12,987 nt of DNA, from contig JBMLOQ010000044.1 in the NCBI GenBank assembly GCA_049242885.1, positions 1 through 12,987 of the forward strand. Reading direction: 5' to 3'. Positions 1 through 6,552 of this stretch are shown piece after piece. Source of the DNA: CAIVPM01 sp049242885. Its GTDB lineage: Bacteria > Bacteroidota > Bacteroidia > Chitinophagales > Chitinophagaceae. The translations under genes and the position numbers were made by a program. The notes under the pieces are model-generated. The model was not told the origin of the DNA. It saw nothing but the letters and a program-made list of their open reading frames with translations, and did no database searches. Numbering within the stretch: position 1 is the stretch's first letter; each line of letters begins with the position of its first letter.

Positions 1-505
1 GCTCATTACGCAATAAAGCAAATGGATTGTTGCCAATTTTTTGTCCAAAAATATATACACCAACCACCATGGTAGCAATGCAAAATTGAGCAAAGCTTAT
101 AACAGTAAGTACAGCTGGAGCATGTTGTTTTTGCTTACTCATAAATATCCAACCCAACACACAATTCCAAATTGCCCATAGTAAAAAGCTTCCACTTTGA
201 TCTTCCCACAAGCAACTTAATAAATATTCAGCTTGTAACGTACGACTACTATGGTTCCAAGCAAAATAATATTCGTGTAAGTGATTAGCAACCAAAAATA
301 ACAACAAACCAAAAATTACTACAACACAAATAGTTTGTATAGCAAAAAATGCTTTTGCAAGCTTTAGCCAACTGTTTTTTTGAACTGGATTTTCAACTTT
401 ATTGCTTTGAAAAAAAGCAATACATGCAGCTAATGATGCCACTAAATTTAATACAGTTAAAAAATGACCAATTTGACCGTATATAAGATGTTCGTTGTTG
501 TACAT
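1..505 (-). CDS. ccmF: CcmF/CcsA-family haem lyase subunit, N-terminal part (cut by window edge)
   Basis: The frame opens with ATG at 505-503 and stays open for 168 codons to the left edge, so the C-terminal part is missing. The visible protein has hydrophobic segments near residues 8-32, 50-72, 108-124 and 131-152. It contains NHSSRTLQAEYLLSCLWEDQ followed by SGSFLLW, the N-terminal signature of CcmF-type proteins (HSS, then WE-Q-GS-LLW), and later KIGNNPFALLR, also typical. In the family this inner-membrane protein takes haem from CcmE and joins it to CXXCH motifs of exported apocytochromes. The catalytic WWD region lies outside the window. ccmE is the next gene upstream on the same strand, which supports the assignment. 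A terminator and a perfect -7 match lie between them, so it probably has its own promoter. A CcsA-type name would also be acceptable. Confidence 0.85.
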   Translation of the reverse strand, partial: MYNNEHLIYGQIGHFLTVLNLVASLAACIAFFQSNKVENPVQKNSWLKLAKAFFAIQTICVVVIFGLLLFLVANHLHEYYFAWNHSSRTLQAEYLLSCLWEDQSGSFLLWAIWNCVLGWIFMSKQKQHAPAVLTVISFAQFCIATMVVGVYIFGQKIGNNPFALLRNE

Positions 506-540
506 GAAGCTAAAATATTATTATACAAAAAACTAATTTG

Positions 541-548
541 CAAATGTA
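541..548 (-). promoter_or_regulatory. Candidate -7 promoter element for ccmF
   Basis: On the minus strand this reads TACATTTG, a full match to the Bacteroidota -7 consensus TAnnTTTG. It lies 35 bases upstream of the ccmF start and downstream of the terminator that follows ccmE. No good TTTG -33 element sits 19 bases further upstream, only an A-rich TAAAA, so the call is moderate. Confidence 0.4.
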
Positions 549-612
549 GCTTAATAGCTTTGGTTGGTTTTACGAATTGAAAACAATTATTTGATAATCA
601 GGTTCTTTAAAT

Positions 613-634
613 AAAAAAACGCCAAAAGGCGTTT
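613..634 (-). terminator. Rho-independent terminator after ccmE
   Basis: A perfect 7-bp stem, AAACGCC and GGCGTTT with a 4-base loop (617-634), is followed on the minus strand by a run of seven T (complement of 613-619). It begins about 30 bases beyond the ccmE stop codon. Its polarity fits transcription from ccmE. It sits between ccmE and ccmF and should reduce read-through into ccmF. Confidence 0.8.
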
Positions 635-665
635 AATATGTCTAAAAAAATAAAGCAAATGATTT

Positions 666-1064
666 CTACCCTTCTCCAACTTTTTTACTAGCACTTTCTT
701 CGTTTTTGTATTTACTTGGGCATTTTAGTAAAATATGGTTGCACTCAAATACATCACCTTTCATTTTTCCATTTAAAACAATACGTTCACTTTTTTCCAT
801 ATCAGTAGGTTTTGCATCGTGGTACACCACACTACAAACATTACCTAAGGTGTCAACTGCATTAAACTTTAAATAATTTGGATTTTTTACAGCATCATAT
901 TCCACACTATTGGGTTGTAGCTTTACTACCAATTTTACAGCTTTCCCATCTTTTTGCTTAGCAGAAGCAATGGTTTCGTAGGTGGTTAAATTTCCTGTAA
1001 AGCTTATTAATACTGCAATAGCGGTTGCTATTAATACTAAAATTACTATATGTGTTTTTTTCAT
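666..1064 (-). CDS. ccmE: Cytochrome c maturation protein CcmE, CxxxY variant
   Basis: A 132-residue protein of usual CcmE size: a short basic N-terminus, one membrane anchor (about residues 5-24), then a periplasmic OB-fold-like domain. CcmE is the periplasmic haem chaperone that binds haem covalently and passes it to CcmF. The C-terminal motif reads ILLKCPSKYK, so Cys115 stands where classical CcmE has the haem-binding histidine of HxxxY, while Tyr119 keeps its place. CxxxY forms of CcmE are known from Desulfovibrio and archaea. I chose the ATG at 1064 because the anchor follows directly. The in-frame ATG at 1115 would add 17 residues and overlap a likely -7 element at 1113-1120 (CATATTTG on the minus strand). 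The neighbour ccmF supports the identity. Confidence 0.85.
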   Translation of the reverse strand: MKKTHIVILVLIATAIAVLISFTGNLTTYETIASAKQKDGKAVKLVVKLQPNSVEYDAVKNPNYLKFNAVDTLGNVCSVVYHDAKPTDMEKSERIVLNGKMKGDVFECNHILLKCPSKYKNEESASKKVGEG

Positions 1065-1232
1065 TATTATTATATTATCACTAAATCTAAGGCAATAATT
1101 GAGGTTTAATATCAAATATGCTGTTGCAAAAATAATTGTAAACTTGCTTTATAACTTAAGTAAAGTGTGAAAGTTTAGTAAAGTTCCCAAAAAGAAAAAC
1201 TATTGCAACCTCTTAAAATTAATAGCCTACTT

Positions 1233-1240
1233 TATATTTG
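1233..1240 (+). promoter_or_regulatory. Candidate -7 promoter element just before pheS
   Basis: TATATTTG is a perfect TAnnTTTG match and ends only 5 bases before the pheS ATG. If used, transcription would begin at or next to the start codon, giving a leaderless or nearly leaderless mRNA. No TTTG is present at the usual 19-base spacing upstream, so this may be a chance match. Confidence 0.35.
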
Positions 1241-1245
1241 CTGCC

Positions 1246-2277
1246 ATGCAAGCAATTATTGATAAAATAGAAGGGTACAAAGCCGAGGTAAAAAATTTTG
1301 TAGCAACTAAAGCCGATGAGGTTGAAAACTTTAGAATTCAGTTCTTAGGTACAAAAGGGTTGGTTAAAACCATTATGGGCGAAATGAAAAACGTTGCCAA
1401 TGAAGATAAAAAGGCAATGGGGCAAATACTCAACGAGTTTAAAATTTTTGTAGAACAAAAGTTCGACGATTTAAAAAATACAATTGGTAGCAACGATACC
1501 GCTGAAGCTAATAATATAGATTGGAGTTTGCCAGGTACAACTTTTAATGTAGGTACAAGGCATCCTTTAAATTTAGTACGCAATAAAATGGTAAGTATTT
1601 TTAATAGGCTTGGTTTTGTTGTTGCCGAAGGCCCAGAAGTGGAAGACGATTGGCACAACTTTGGAGCAATGAACTTACCAGAAAACCATCCTGCAAGAGA
1701 TATGCAAGATACTTTCTACATTAACCAAAACCCAAGCTGGCTGCTTCGTACACACACAAGTAGCGTACAAGCCAGAATTATGGAAACTCAAAAACCTCCA
1801 ATAAGAGTAATTTGCCCGGGACGTGTATATAGAAATGAAACAATTAGTGCAAGAGCACACTGCTTTTTTCATCAAATTGAAGGATTGTATATTGATGAAA
1901 ACGTAAGCTTTGCCGACCTTAAACAAACTTTATACTTTTTTGTACAAGAGTTTTTTGGAAAAGATGTTAAAGTACGTTTTCGCCCTAGTTATTTCCCTTT
2001 TACTGAACCAAGTGCTGAAATGGATATTAGCTGCCAAATTTGCGATAGCAAAGGCTGTAATGTTTGTAAACACAGTGGTTGGGTAGAAATTTTGGGAAGT
2101 GGAATGGTACATCCTAAAGTTTTAGAAAACTTTGGAATTGATAGCAATAAATACACTGGTTTTGCTTTTGGTATGGGTATAGAAAGAATATGTCAACTTA
2201 AATATCGAGTTAACGATTTAAGATTGTACAGCCAAAACGATGTGAGGTTTTTAAAACAGTTTACAGGTGTAGTGTAA
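1246..2277 (+). CDS. pheS: Phenylalanine-tRNA ligase alpha subunit
   Basis: A complete 343-residue PheS, the catalytic subunit of the (alpha-beta)2 enzyme that charges tRNA-Phe in the cytoplasm. The N-terminal coiled coil (about residues 1-85) carries the usual FLGTKGLVK stretch. The class II core follows: motif 2 as PGRVYRNE and then HCFFHQIEG (191-213), and motif 3 as GFAFGMGIER (305-314), ending in VNDLR...NDVRFLKQF as in the family. Cys263, 266, 271 and 274 form a CxxC-x4-CxxC cluster common in Bacteroidota PheS. The first ATG is the right start because the N-terminal helix begins directly there. pheT is not adjacent, which is usual in this phylum. The gene converges with the small secreted-protein gene, with only 10 bases between the two stops. 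Confidence 0.97.
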   Translation: MQAIIDKIEGYKAEVKNFVATKADEVENFRIQFLGTKGLVKTIMGEMKNVANEDKKAMGQILNEFKIFVEQKFDDLKNTIGSNDTAEANNIDWSLPGTTFNVGTRHPLNLVRNKMVSIFNRLGFVVAEGPEVEDDWHNFGAMNLPENHPARDMQDTFYINQNPSWLLRTHTSSVQARIMETQKPPIRVICPGRVYRNETISARAHCFFHQIEGLYIDENVSFADLKQTLYFFVQEFFGKDVKVRFRPSYFPFTEPSAEMDISCQICDSKGCNVCKHSGWVEILGSGMVHPKVLENFGIDSNKYTGFAFGMGIERICQLKYRVNDLRLYSQNDVRFLKQFTGVV

Positions 2278-2287
2278 TTGCTATTAA

Positions 2288-2689
2288 TTATTTGGGAATT
2301 GCATCTCCAGGTTTTGTATTGGTTTTGTGAACTATAATAGTGTAGGTTTCACCATCTTTTGTAGTAACAACTATTGGCATATTATCTACAACAGCTGGTT
2401 TTATTAAAAATTTCTCATTTTGGTATTCCTTGCCTAAGCCTAAAATTTTTTCTGCAATTTCTTTTAAATCCTTTGCTGGTATAAAGTTTTTAGGGTCGTA
2501 TTTTGTTCCTGCAACTTTATTTTTCAAAGCTATTGTATCAATATTTTTTAATTGCTCTGCCAAATAAGCATTGTTTTGCCTGTTAAAAGAGTCGAGGTTA
2601 AAATTTAATACTTGCTTTTGTTTGTTTACTTGGGCGTTTGCAATAGCTGCACAAAAAATTAATGTAGTTGTTAAAATAAGCTGTTTCAT
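2288..2689 (-). CDS. Small secreted protein of unknown function
   Basis: I do not recognise this 133-residue protein. It opens with a clear Sec signal peptide: basic MKQ, a hydrophobic core over residues 4-15, and cleavage probably after AIANA or AIANAQ (residue 19 or 20). There is no lipobox cysteine. The mature part is about 113 residues, lysine-rich and mostly polar, with a helical-looking front half and a later segment PIVVTTKDGETYTIIVH that looks like two beta strands. It should act in the periplasm or outside the cell. It lies between two synthetase genes in opposite orientation to both, so context says nothing about function. The signal peptide, consistent frame and promoter-like sequence just upstream argue for a real gene. 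Confidence 0.75.
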   Translation of the reverse strand: MKQLILTTTLIFCAAIANAQVNKQKQVLNFNLDSFNRQNNAYLAEQLKNIDTIALKNKVAGTKYDPKNFIPAKDLKEIAEKILGLGKEYQNEKFLIKPAVVDNMPIVVTTKDGETYTIIVHKTNTKPGDAIPK

Positions 2690-2702
2690 ATCTATTTTTT
2701 TT

Positions 2703-2710
2703 CAAACCTA
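2703..2710 (-). promoter_or_regulatory. Candidate -7 promoter element for the small secreted protein
   Basis: The minus strand reads TAGGTTTG, a perfect TAnnTTTG, 13 bases before the ATG at 2689. A TTTG occurs upstream (complement of 2727-2730), but with 16 rather than about 19 intervening bases. The leader would be under 10 bases. Confidence 0.4.
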
Positions 2711-2778
2711 AGAAAAAAATAAAAATCAAAAACAGAGAATAAAAATTTTAACATTTACTTCCTAAAAGCCACAACACT

Positions 2779-2786
2779 TATTTTCG
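2779..2786 (+). promoter_or_regulatory. Candidate -7 promoter element for leuS
   Basis: TATTTTCG differs from TAnnTTTG at one position and lies 27 bases before the leuS ATG. A TTTA at 2754-2757 could serve as a weak -33 element with a 21-base spacer. This gives a divergent promoter pair with the secreted-protein gene. Confidence 0.3.
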
Positions 2787-2813
2787 CAATAAATCAACAA
2801 TCGAACATCAAAA

Positions 2814-5585
2814 ATGGATTATAATTTTAGAGAAATAGAAGCCAAATGGCAGCAACATTGGAAAGAAACTAAAGCATATAAAGTTGAAAACAACAGCCCC
2901 AAACCAAAGTATTATGTGCTAGATATGTTTCCTTACCCAAGTGGTGCAGGTTTGCACGTTGGGCATCCATTGGGCTATATTGCTAGTGATATTTATAGTA
3001 GATATAAAAGATTGAAAGGCTTTAATGTATTGCATCCTATGGGATTTGATAGTTTTGGTTTACCAGCAGAGCAATATGCTATTGAAACTGGTCAGCACCC
3101 AGCAGAAACTACCAAAAAAAACATAGAAACCTTTAAAAAACAGTTAGATAAAATTGGTTTTTGCTACGATTGGAGCCGTGAAGTACAAACCAGCGACCCC
3201 AATTATTACAAGTGGACACAAACCATTTTCTTAAAACTTTACAACAGTTATTTCTGTAACAGTTGTAAGCAAGCCAAGCCAATAGAAGAACTTATTAAAA
3301 AATACGAAACTAAAGGAAGCAGCAAGTTTTCTGCTGAGGACTGGAATAGCTTTTCTACAGCCCAAAAAGAAGACTATTTAATGCTTCGTCGTTTGGCTTT
3401 TAGTAAATATGGAGAAGTAAATTGGTGCGAAGCTTTAGGAACTGTTTTGGCAAACGATGAGGTGGTGAATGGAGTAAGTGAGCGTGGTGGACATCCTGTA
3501 GAAAAAAAGAAAATGAGGCAATGGTATTTGCGTATTACTGCTTATGCTGAAAGATTGCTAGAAGGTTTAGAAAGGGTAGATTTTAGCGATAGCATGAAGG
3601 AAATGCAAAGAAATTGGATTGGCAGAAGTGAAGGGGCAGAACTTAAGTTTAAAATTAAAAGTCAAAACCAAAAAGTTGAAGATTTAACTGTATATACAAC
3701 AAGACCTGATACCATTTTTGGTGTTGATTTTATGGTAGTTGCTCCAGAATTAGAATGGATTGCAGATGTTGTAAGTGAAGAACAAAAACAAGCAGTTGAA
3801 GATTATATCAAATATTGCAAAAGCCGAAGCGATAGAGAACGCCAAGCCGAAGTAAAACAAGTTACAGGTTGCTTTACAGGTGCTTATGCAATTAATCCTT
3901 TTAATGGCAAAGAAATTCCAATTTATATTGCAGAGTACGTTTTAGCTGGTTATGGCACAGGTGCAATTATGGCTGTTCCTTGTGGCGATGAACGTGATTT
4001 TAAATTTGCTCAGCATTATAACATACCAATCACCAATATTATTGGAGATGCGTTTAATGGTACAGAAGCCAACCCAACCAAAGATGCCATTTTAGAAAAC
4101 AGTGATTTTTTAAATGGATTGGTTATGAAAGAAGCTATGAAAGTAGCATTAAATAAAATTGAAGAGCTTGGAATAGGAAAAAGAAAAGTAAACTATAGAA
4201 TGCGTGATGCAGGATTTAGCAGACAACGTTATTGGGGCGAACCTTTTCCTATTGTGTGGAACGATGGTGTAGCTATTGCATTAGAAGAAACAGATTTGCC
4301 TTTGGAATTGCCACATGTAGAAAAATATGGACCAGGCCCCGAAGGTGAAGGCCCATTAGGAAATATTACTGAATGGGTTAATACGCCACAGGGCAAACGA
4401 GAAACATCAACTATGCCAGGCTATGCAGGAAGTTCTTGGTATTTTTTAAGGTATATGGATCCTCATAATACACAAGAATTTGTGAGTAAATCGGCAGCAG
4501 ATTATTGGAATCAAGTAGATTTATATGTTGGAGGAACAGAACACGCAGTAGGGCATTTGTTGTACAGTAGAATGTGGACTAAAGTATTGTACGATTTAGG
4601 TTACATCAACTTTGATGAACCATTTAAAAAGTTGTTGAATCAGGGGATGATACAAGGCAGTAGTAGATTTGTGTACAGAATAAAAGGAAGTCAAAAATTT
4701 GTAAGTCAAAACCAAAAAACTAATTATGAAGTAGATGAATTACATGTAGATGTAAACATAGTAGATGGTGTTGAATTAGATATTGAAGCATTTAAAAAAT
4801 GGAAGAATGGAGAATATTCTAACGCAGAATTTATTCTTGAAGATGGAAAATACATCTGTGGAGTTGAGACAGAAAAAATGTCTAAGTCAAAATACAATAC
4901 TGTAAATCCAGATGAACTTTGCGAAAAATACGGTGCCGATACTTTTAGAATGTACGAAATGTTCCTTGGGCCAATAGAACAAAGCAAACCTTGGGATACA
5001 AAAGGTATTGAGGGCGTTCATCGTTTCATTAAAAAATTATGGCGTTTGTTTTATAGTGAAACCACATTTAAAAACAACGAAACTGTTGAGGGCAAGCCCA
5101 TTTGGACAAGCAATCCTCCATCAGCCGAAGCATTAAAAGTATTGCACAAAACCATCAAAAAAATTGATGAAGATACCGATCGTTTTAGTTACAACACTGC
5201 AGTAAGTGCCTTTATGGTTGGTGTAAATGAGTTGGCAGATTTAAAATGCCATAGCAAAGAAGTTTTGGAGCAAATTTTAATTCTCTTAGCACCGTATGCC
5301 CCTCATATTGCAGAAGAATTATGGCATGTTTTGGGCAATGAAGGAAGTATTATAGATGCAAATTATCCAAAATTTGATGCTAGCGTTTTAGTAGAAAATT
5401 CAAAAGAGTACCCAGTAAGTATTAATGGTAAATTAAGAACTACTATGGAATTACCATTAGACATGGATGTTAAAGAAGTAGAAGCTAAAACTTTAGAAAA
5501 TGAAATTGTAATTAAGTGGCTCGAAGGCAAAGAGCCTAAGAAAATTATATATGTAAAAGGAAAAATGATTAACGTGGTAATATAA
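2814..5585 (+). CDS. leuS: Leucine-tRNA ligase
   Basis: A complete 923-residue class I synthetase that attaches leucine to tRNA-Leu in the cytoplasm. The HIGH motif appears as LHVGH (47-51) after MFPYPSGAG. The zinc-domain region includes NWCEALGTVLANDEVVNG. The CP1 editing domain shows TTRPDTIFG (295-303) and GYGTGAIMAVP followed by CGDERD, where Asp395 matches the conserved editing aspartate of the family. The signature loop is KMSKS (688-692), followed by YGADTFRMYEMFLGP. The anticodon-binding and C-terminal tRNA-binding domains follow. It is longer than the roughly 860-residue E. coli enzyme, with extra sequence between the catalytic core and KMSKS that matches the leucine-specific insertion region of relatives. 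It appears monocistronic. Confidence 0.97.
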   Translation: MDYNFREIEAKWQQHWKETKAYKVENNSPKPKYYVLDMFPYPSGAGLHVGHPLGYIASDIYSRYKRLKGFNVLHPMGFDSFGLPAEQYAIETGQHPAETTKKNIETFKKQLDKIGFCYDWSREVQTSDPNYYKWTQTIFLKLYNSYFCNSCKQAKPIEELIKKYETKGSSKFSAEDWNSFSTAQKEDYLMLRRLAFSKYGEVNWCEALGTVLANDEVVNGVSERGGHPVEKKKMRQWYLRITAYAERLLEGLERVDFSDSMKEMQRNWIGRSEGAELKFKIKSQNQKVEDLTVYTTRPDTIFGVDFMVVAPELEWIADVVSEEQKQAVEDYIKYCKSRSDRERQAEVKQVTGCFTGAYAINPFNGKEIPIYIAEYVLAGYGTGAIMAVPCGDERDFKFAQHYNIPITNIIGDAFNGTEANPTKDAILENSDFLNGLVMKEAMKVALNKIEELGIGKRKVNYRMRDAGFSRQRYWGEPFPIVWNDGVAIALEETDLPLELPHVEKYGPGPEGEGPLGNITEWVNTPQGKRETSTMPGYAGSSWYFLRYMDPHNTQEFVSKSAADYWNQVDLYVGGTEHAVGHLLYSRMWTKVLYDLGYINFDEPFKKLLNQGMIQGSSRFVYRIKGSQKFVSQNQKTNYEVDELHVDVNIVDGVELDIEAFKKWKNGEYSNAEFILEDGKYICGVETEKMSKSKYNTVNPDELCEKYGADTFRMYEMFLGPIEQSKPWDTKGIEGVHRFIKKLWRLFYSETTFKNNETVEGKPIWTSNPPSAEALKVLHKTIKKIDEDTDRFSYNTAVSAFMVGVNELADLKCHSKEVLEQILILLAPYAPHIAEELWHVLGNEGSIIDANYPKFDASVLVENSKEYPVSINGKLRTTMELPLDMDVKEVEAKTLENEIVIKWLEGKEPKKIIYVKGKMINVVI

Positions 5586-5589
5586 AATT

Positions 5590-5622
5590 CCCCTCCACTG
5601 GAGGGGTTAGGGATGGTTTTTT
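5590..5622 (+). repeat. GC-rich hairpin repeat after leuS, possible terminator
   Basis: A perfect 7-bp stem, CCCCTCC (5590-5596) and GGAGGGG (5600-5606) with loop ACT, is followed by TTAGGGATGG and then six T (5617-5622). The stem is far more GC-rich than its surroundings. From memory, CCCCTCC-loop-GGAGGGG followed by a G-rich GGATGG tail is a common intergenic repeat in Bacteroidota genomes. It starts 5 bases after the leuS stop. The T-run is 10 bases from the stem, so termination is possible but not of classical geometry. Confidence 0.6.
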
Positions 5623-5628
5623 AAGTTT

Positions 5629-5698
5629 ATGAAGTATTTAAATATTATATTATTCTTTATTAGCTTTTCAGCAGAAGCACAAACAGACTTTGAATTGC
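5629..5698 (+). CDS. Signal-peptide start of a secreted protein, truncated by the N gap
   Basis: Only 23 residues are visible before the run of N. ATG at 5629 opens a basic-hydrophobic leader (MKYLNIILFFISFSAEAQ) that ends in a typical Bacteroidota cleavage site (AEAQ), followed by TDFEL. This is a complete Sec signal peptide plus the first mature residues. The rest of the gene is in the gap or was lost, so no family can be named. It begins 43 bases after the leuS stop. It should not be joined to the NTF2-like sequence beyond the gap, which carries the end of a signal peptide of its own. Confidence 0.5.
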
Positions 5699-5798
5699 NN
5701 NNNNNNNNNNNNNNNNNNNNNNNNNNNNNNNNNNNNNNNNNNNNNNNNNNNNNNNNNNNNNNNNNNNNNNNNNNNNNNNNNNNNNNNNNNNNNNNNNN
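5699..5798. other. Assembly gap of 100 N
   Basis: Exactly 100 N, the conventional placeholder for a scaffold join of unknown size. The true distance may differ greatly from 100 bases, and any reading frame carried across it is arbitrary. Confidence 0.98.
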
Positions 5799-6174
5799 TA
5801 GCTTTGCTCAATCAAACGAGAAAGCACAGCTTGATACCAATTCAATTTCTTATAAACTAGCACAAGCTCAACTTGTTGCTTACAACAATAGAAATATTGA
5901 TGCTTTTTTAGAACCTTATAGCGATAGTGTAGAAATTTATCAATACCCAAACAAACTTTTAAGCAAAGGCAAAGAAACCATGCGTGTAGAATATGGTAAA
6001 ATGTTTGAACAAACCCCAAACTTACATTGCAACCTTGTAAAAAGAATGGTTTTAGGCAATACTGTAATTGATGAAGAAAGTGTGGTTTTTAGCAAAACTG
6101 CACCACCATTTAAAGCTATAGCAATTTATACTGTTCAAAATAATAAAATTCAAAGGGTAACTTTTATTCAATAA
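5799..6174 (+). CDS. NTF2/SnoaL-like secreted protein, 5' end missing in the gap
   Basis: The visible 125 residues begin SFAQSNEKAQ, which looks like the last residues of a signal peptide (SFAQ) and the start of the mature protein. The rest fits a small NTF2-like (SnoaL/ketosteroid isomerase-type) domain: an opening helix with LVAYNNRNIDAFLEPYSDSV, then YQYPNKLLSKGKETM, and a curved sheet ending AIAIYTVQNNKIQRVTFIQ. In this superfamily the cone-shaped fold binds small ligands or acts as an isomerase or hydrolase, and many secreted members have no known function. The length suits one complete domain, so only the start codon and most of the leader are missing. It would act in the periplasm or outside the cell. 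The gap makes its relation to leuS uncertain. Confidence 0.7.
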
Positions 6175-6279
6175 AAATTGAAAAATTCAACATTATTCAA
6201 AAAAACCGACCAAAAATTCAAACGTTTAATTAAAAAATAGTTAAAAGTCTTCAATTGTGTATTATTTACACAAAAAATA

Positions 6280-6310
6280 TTGCTGTTGTCAAAAGTTTGT
6301 CACATATTTG
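6280..6310 (+). promoter_or_regulatory. Promoter candidate upstream of hairpin module 1
   Basis: TTGC at 6280-6283 and CATATTTG at 6303-6310 are separated by 19 bases, the spacing of Bacteroidota -33 (TTTG) and -7 (TAnnTTTG) elements. Each has one mismatch. The same CATATTTG octamer recurs at 6541 before module 2. Transcription from here to the T-run of module 1 would give an RNA of about 180 bases. Confidence 0.45.
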
Positions 6311-6405
6311 CGAACCTTAAGTGAAAAAGTAGTTCAAATACATATTTTATTTTTCTATAAGTTTTGGTAATCAAAGTCATACAAAAATAAAATTTAAAAA
6401 TATAA

Positions 6406-6430
6406 AATTTGGCGTATTTTCTGCCAAATT
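6406..6430. repeat. 8-bp inverted repeat
   Basis: AATTTGGC (6406-6413) and GCCAAATT (6423-6430) are perfect inverted copies around a 9-base spacer. It may fold in an RNA made from the 6280-6310 promoter, or serve as a protein-binding site. No T-run follows, so it is not a terminator. Confidence 0.5.
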
Positions 6431-6436
6431 AAAGTA

Positions 6437-6498
6437 GGTTTTTCATAGGATATTGGATTTTAAAACGGGGCTGGATTTCTATCCATAGCCCTTTTTTT
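6437..6498 (+). ncRNA. Hairpin module 1: 14-base box plus terminator-like stem-loop
   Basis: GGTTTTTC leads into the box ATAGGATATTGGAT (6445-6458), then an A/T stretch and a stem-loop. The 5' arm GGGCTGGAT (6468-6476) and a TTCT loop are followed by a 3' arm of ATCCA, bulged TA, and GCCC (6481-6491), ending in seven T (6492-6498). The unit is repeated at 6553-6616 with the same layout. It could be the 3' end of a small RNA, a plain intrinsic terminator, or a leader attenuator. It lacks a good promoter directly in front; the 6280-6310 candidate is the nearest. Confidence 0.5.
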
Positions 6499-6517
6499 AT
6501 GCCCCTATTCTAAGGGA

Positions 6518-6548
6518 TTTGTTAACACTTTATATCAACTCATATTTG
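6518..6548 (+). promoter_or_regulatory. Promoter candidate for hairpin module 2
   Basis: TTTG (6518-6521) is a perfect -33 element. After exactly 19 bases comes CATATTTG (6541-6548), matching the -7 consensus at all but the first position. It lies between the T-run of module 1 and the start of module 2, so transcription would begin near 6553-6556 and end in the T-run at 6616, giving an RNA of roughly 60 bases. Confidence 0.6.
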
Positions 6549-6552
6549 CCTT

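Noticed and set aside
1065..1115. Longer ccmE with a start at 1115
   Set aside because: The extra 17 residues are uncharacteristic and overlap a -7-like element. CcmE normally begins with the basic residues right before the membrane anchor.
2063..2100. CxxC-x4-CxxC cluster in PheS (codons at about 2032-2067) as a possible inserted zinc module
   Set aside because: The cluster is common in PheS of this phylum, so it is not a novel insertion.
1338..2112. Minus-strand open frames inside pheS, and similar ones inside leuS, lon, the peroxidase and the pseudouridine synthase
   Set aside because: All lie opposite clearly conserved proteins and show no signal peptide plus domain pattern of their own. 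A/T-rich codon use leaves such frames open by chance.
5660..6019. Minus-strand open frame across the N gap
   Set aside because: It is antisense to the NTF2-like gene, contains unknown bases, and has no recognisable domain.
6175..6240. TTGAA-AAA-TTCAA hairpin after the NTF2-like gene as a terminator
   Set aside because: The stem is only 5 bp, A/T-rich and has no following T-run; such palindromes are expected by chance here.
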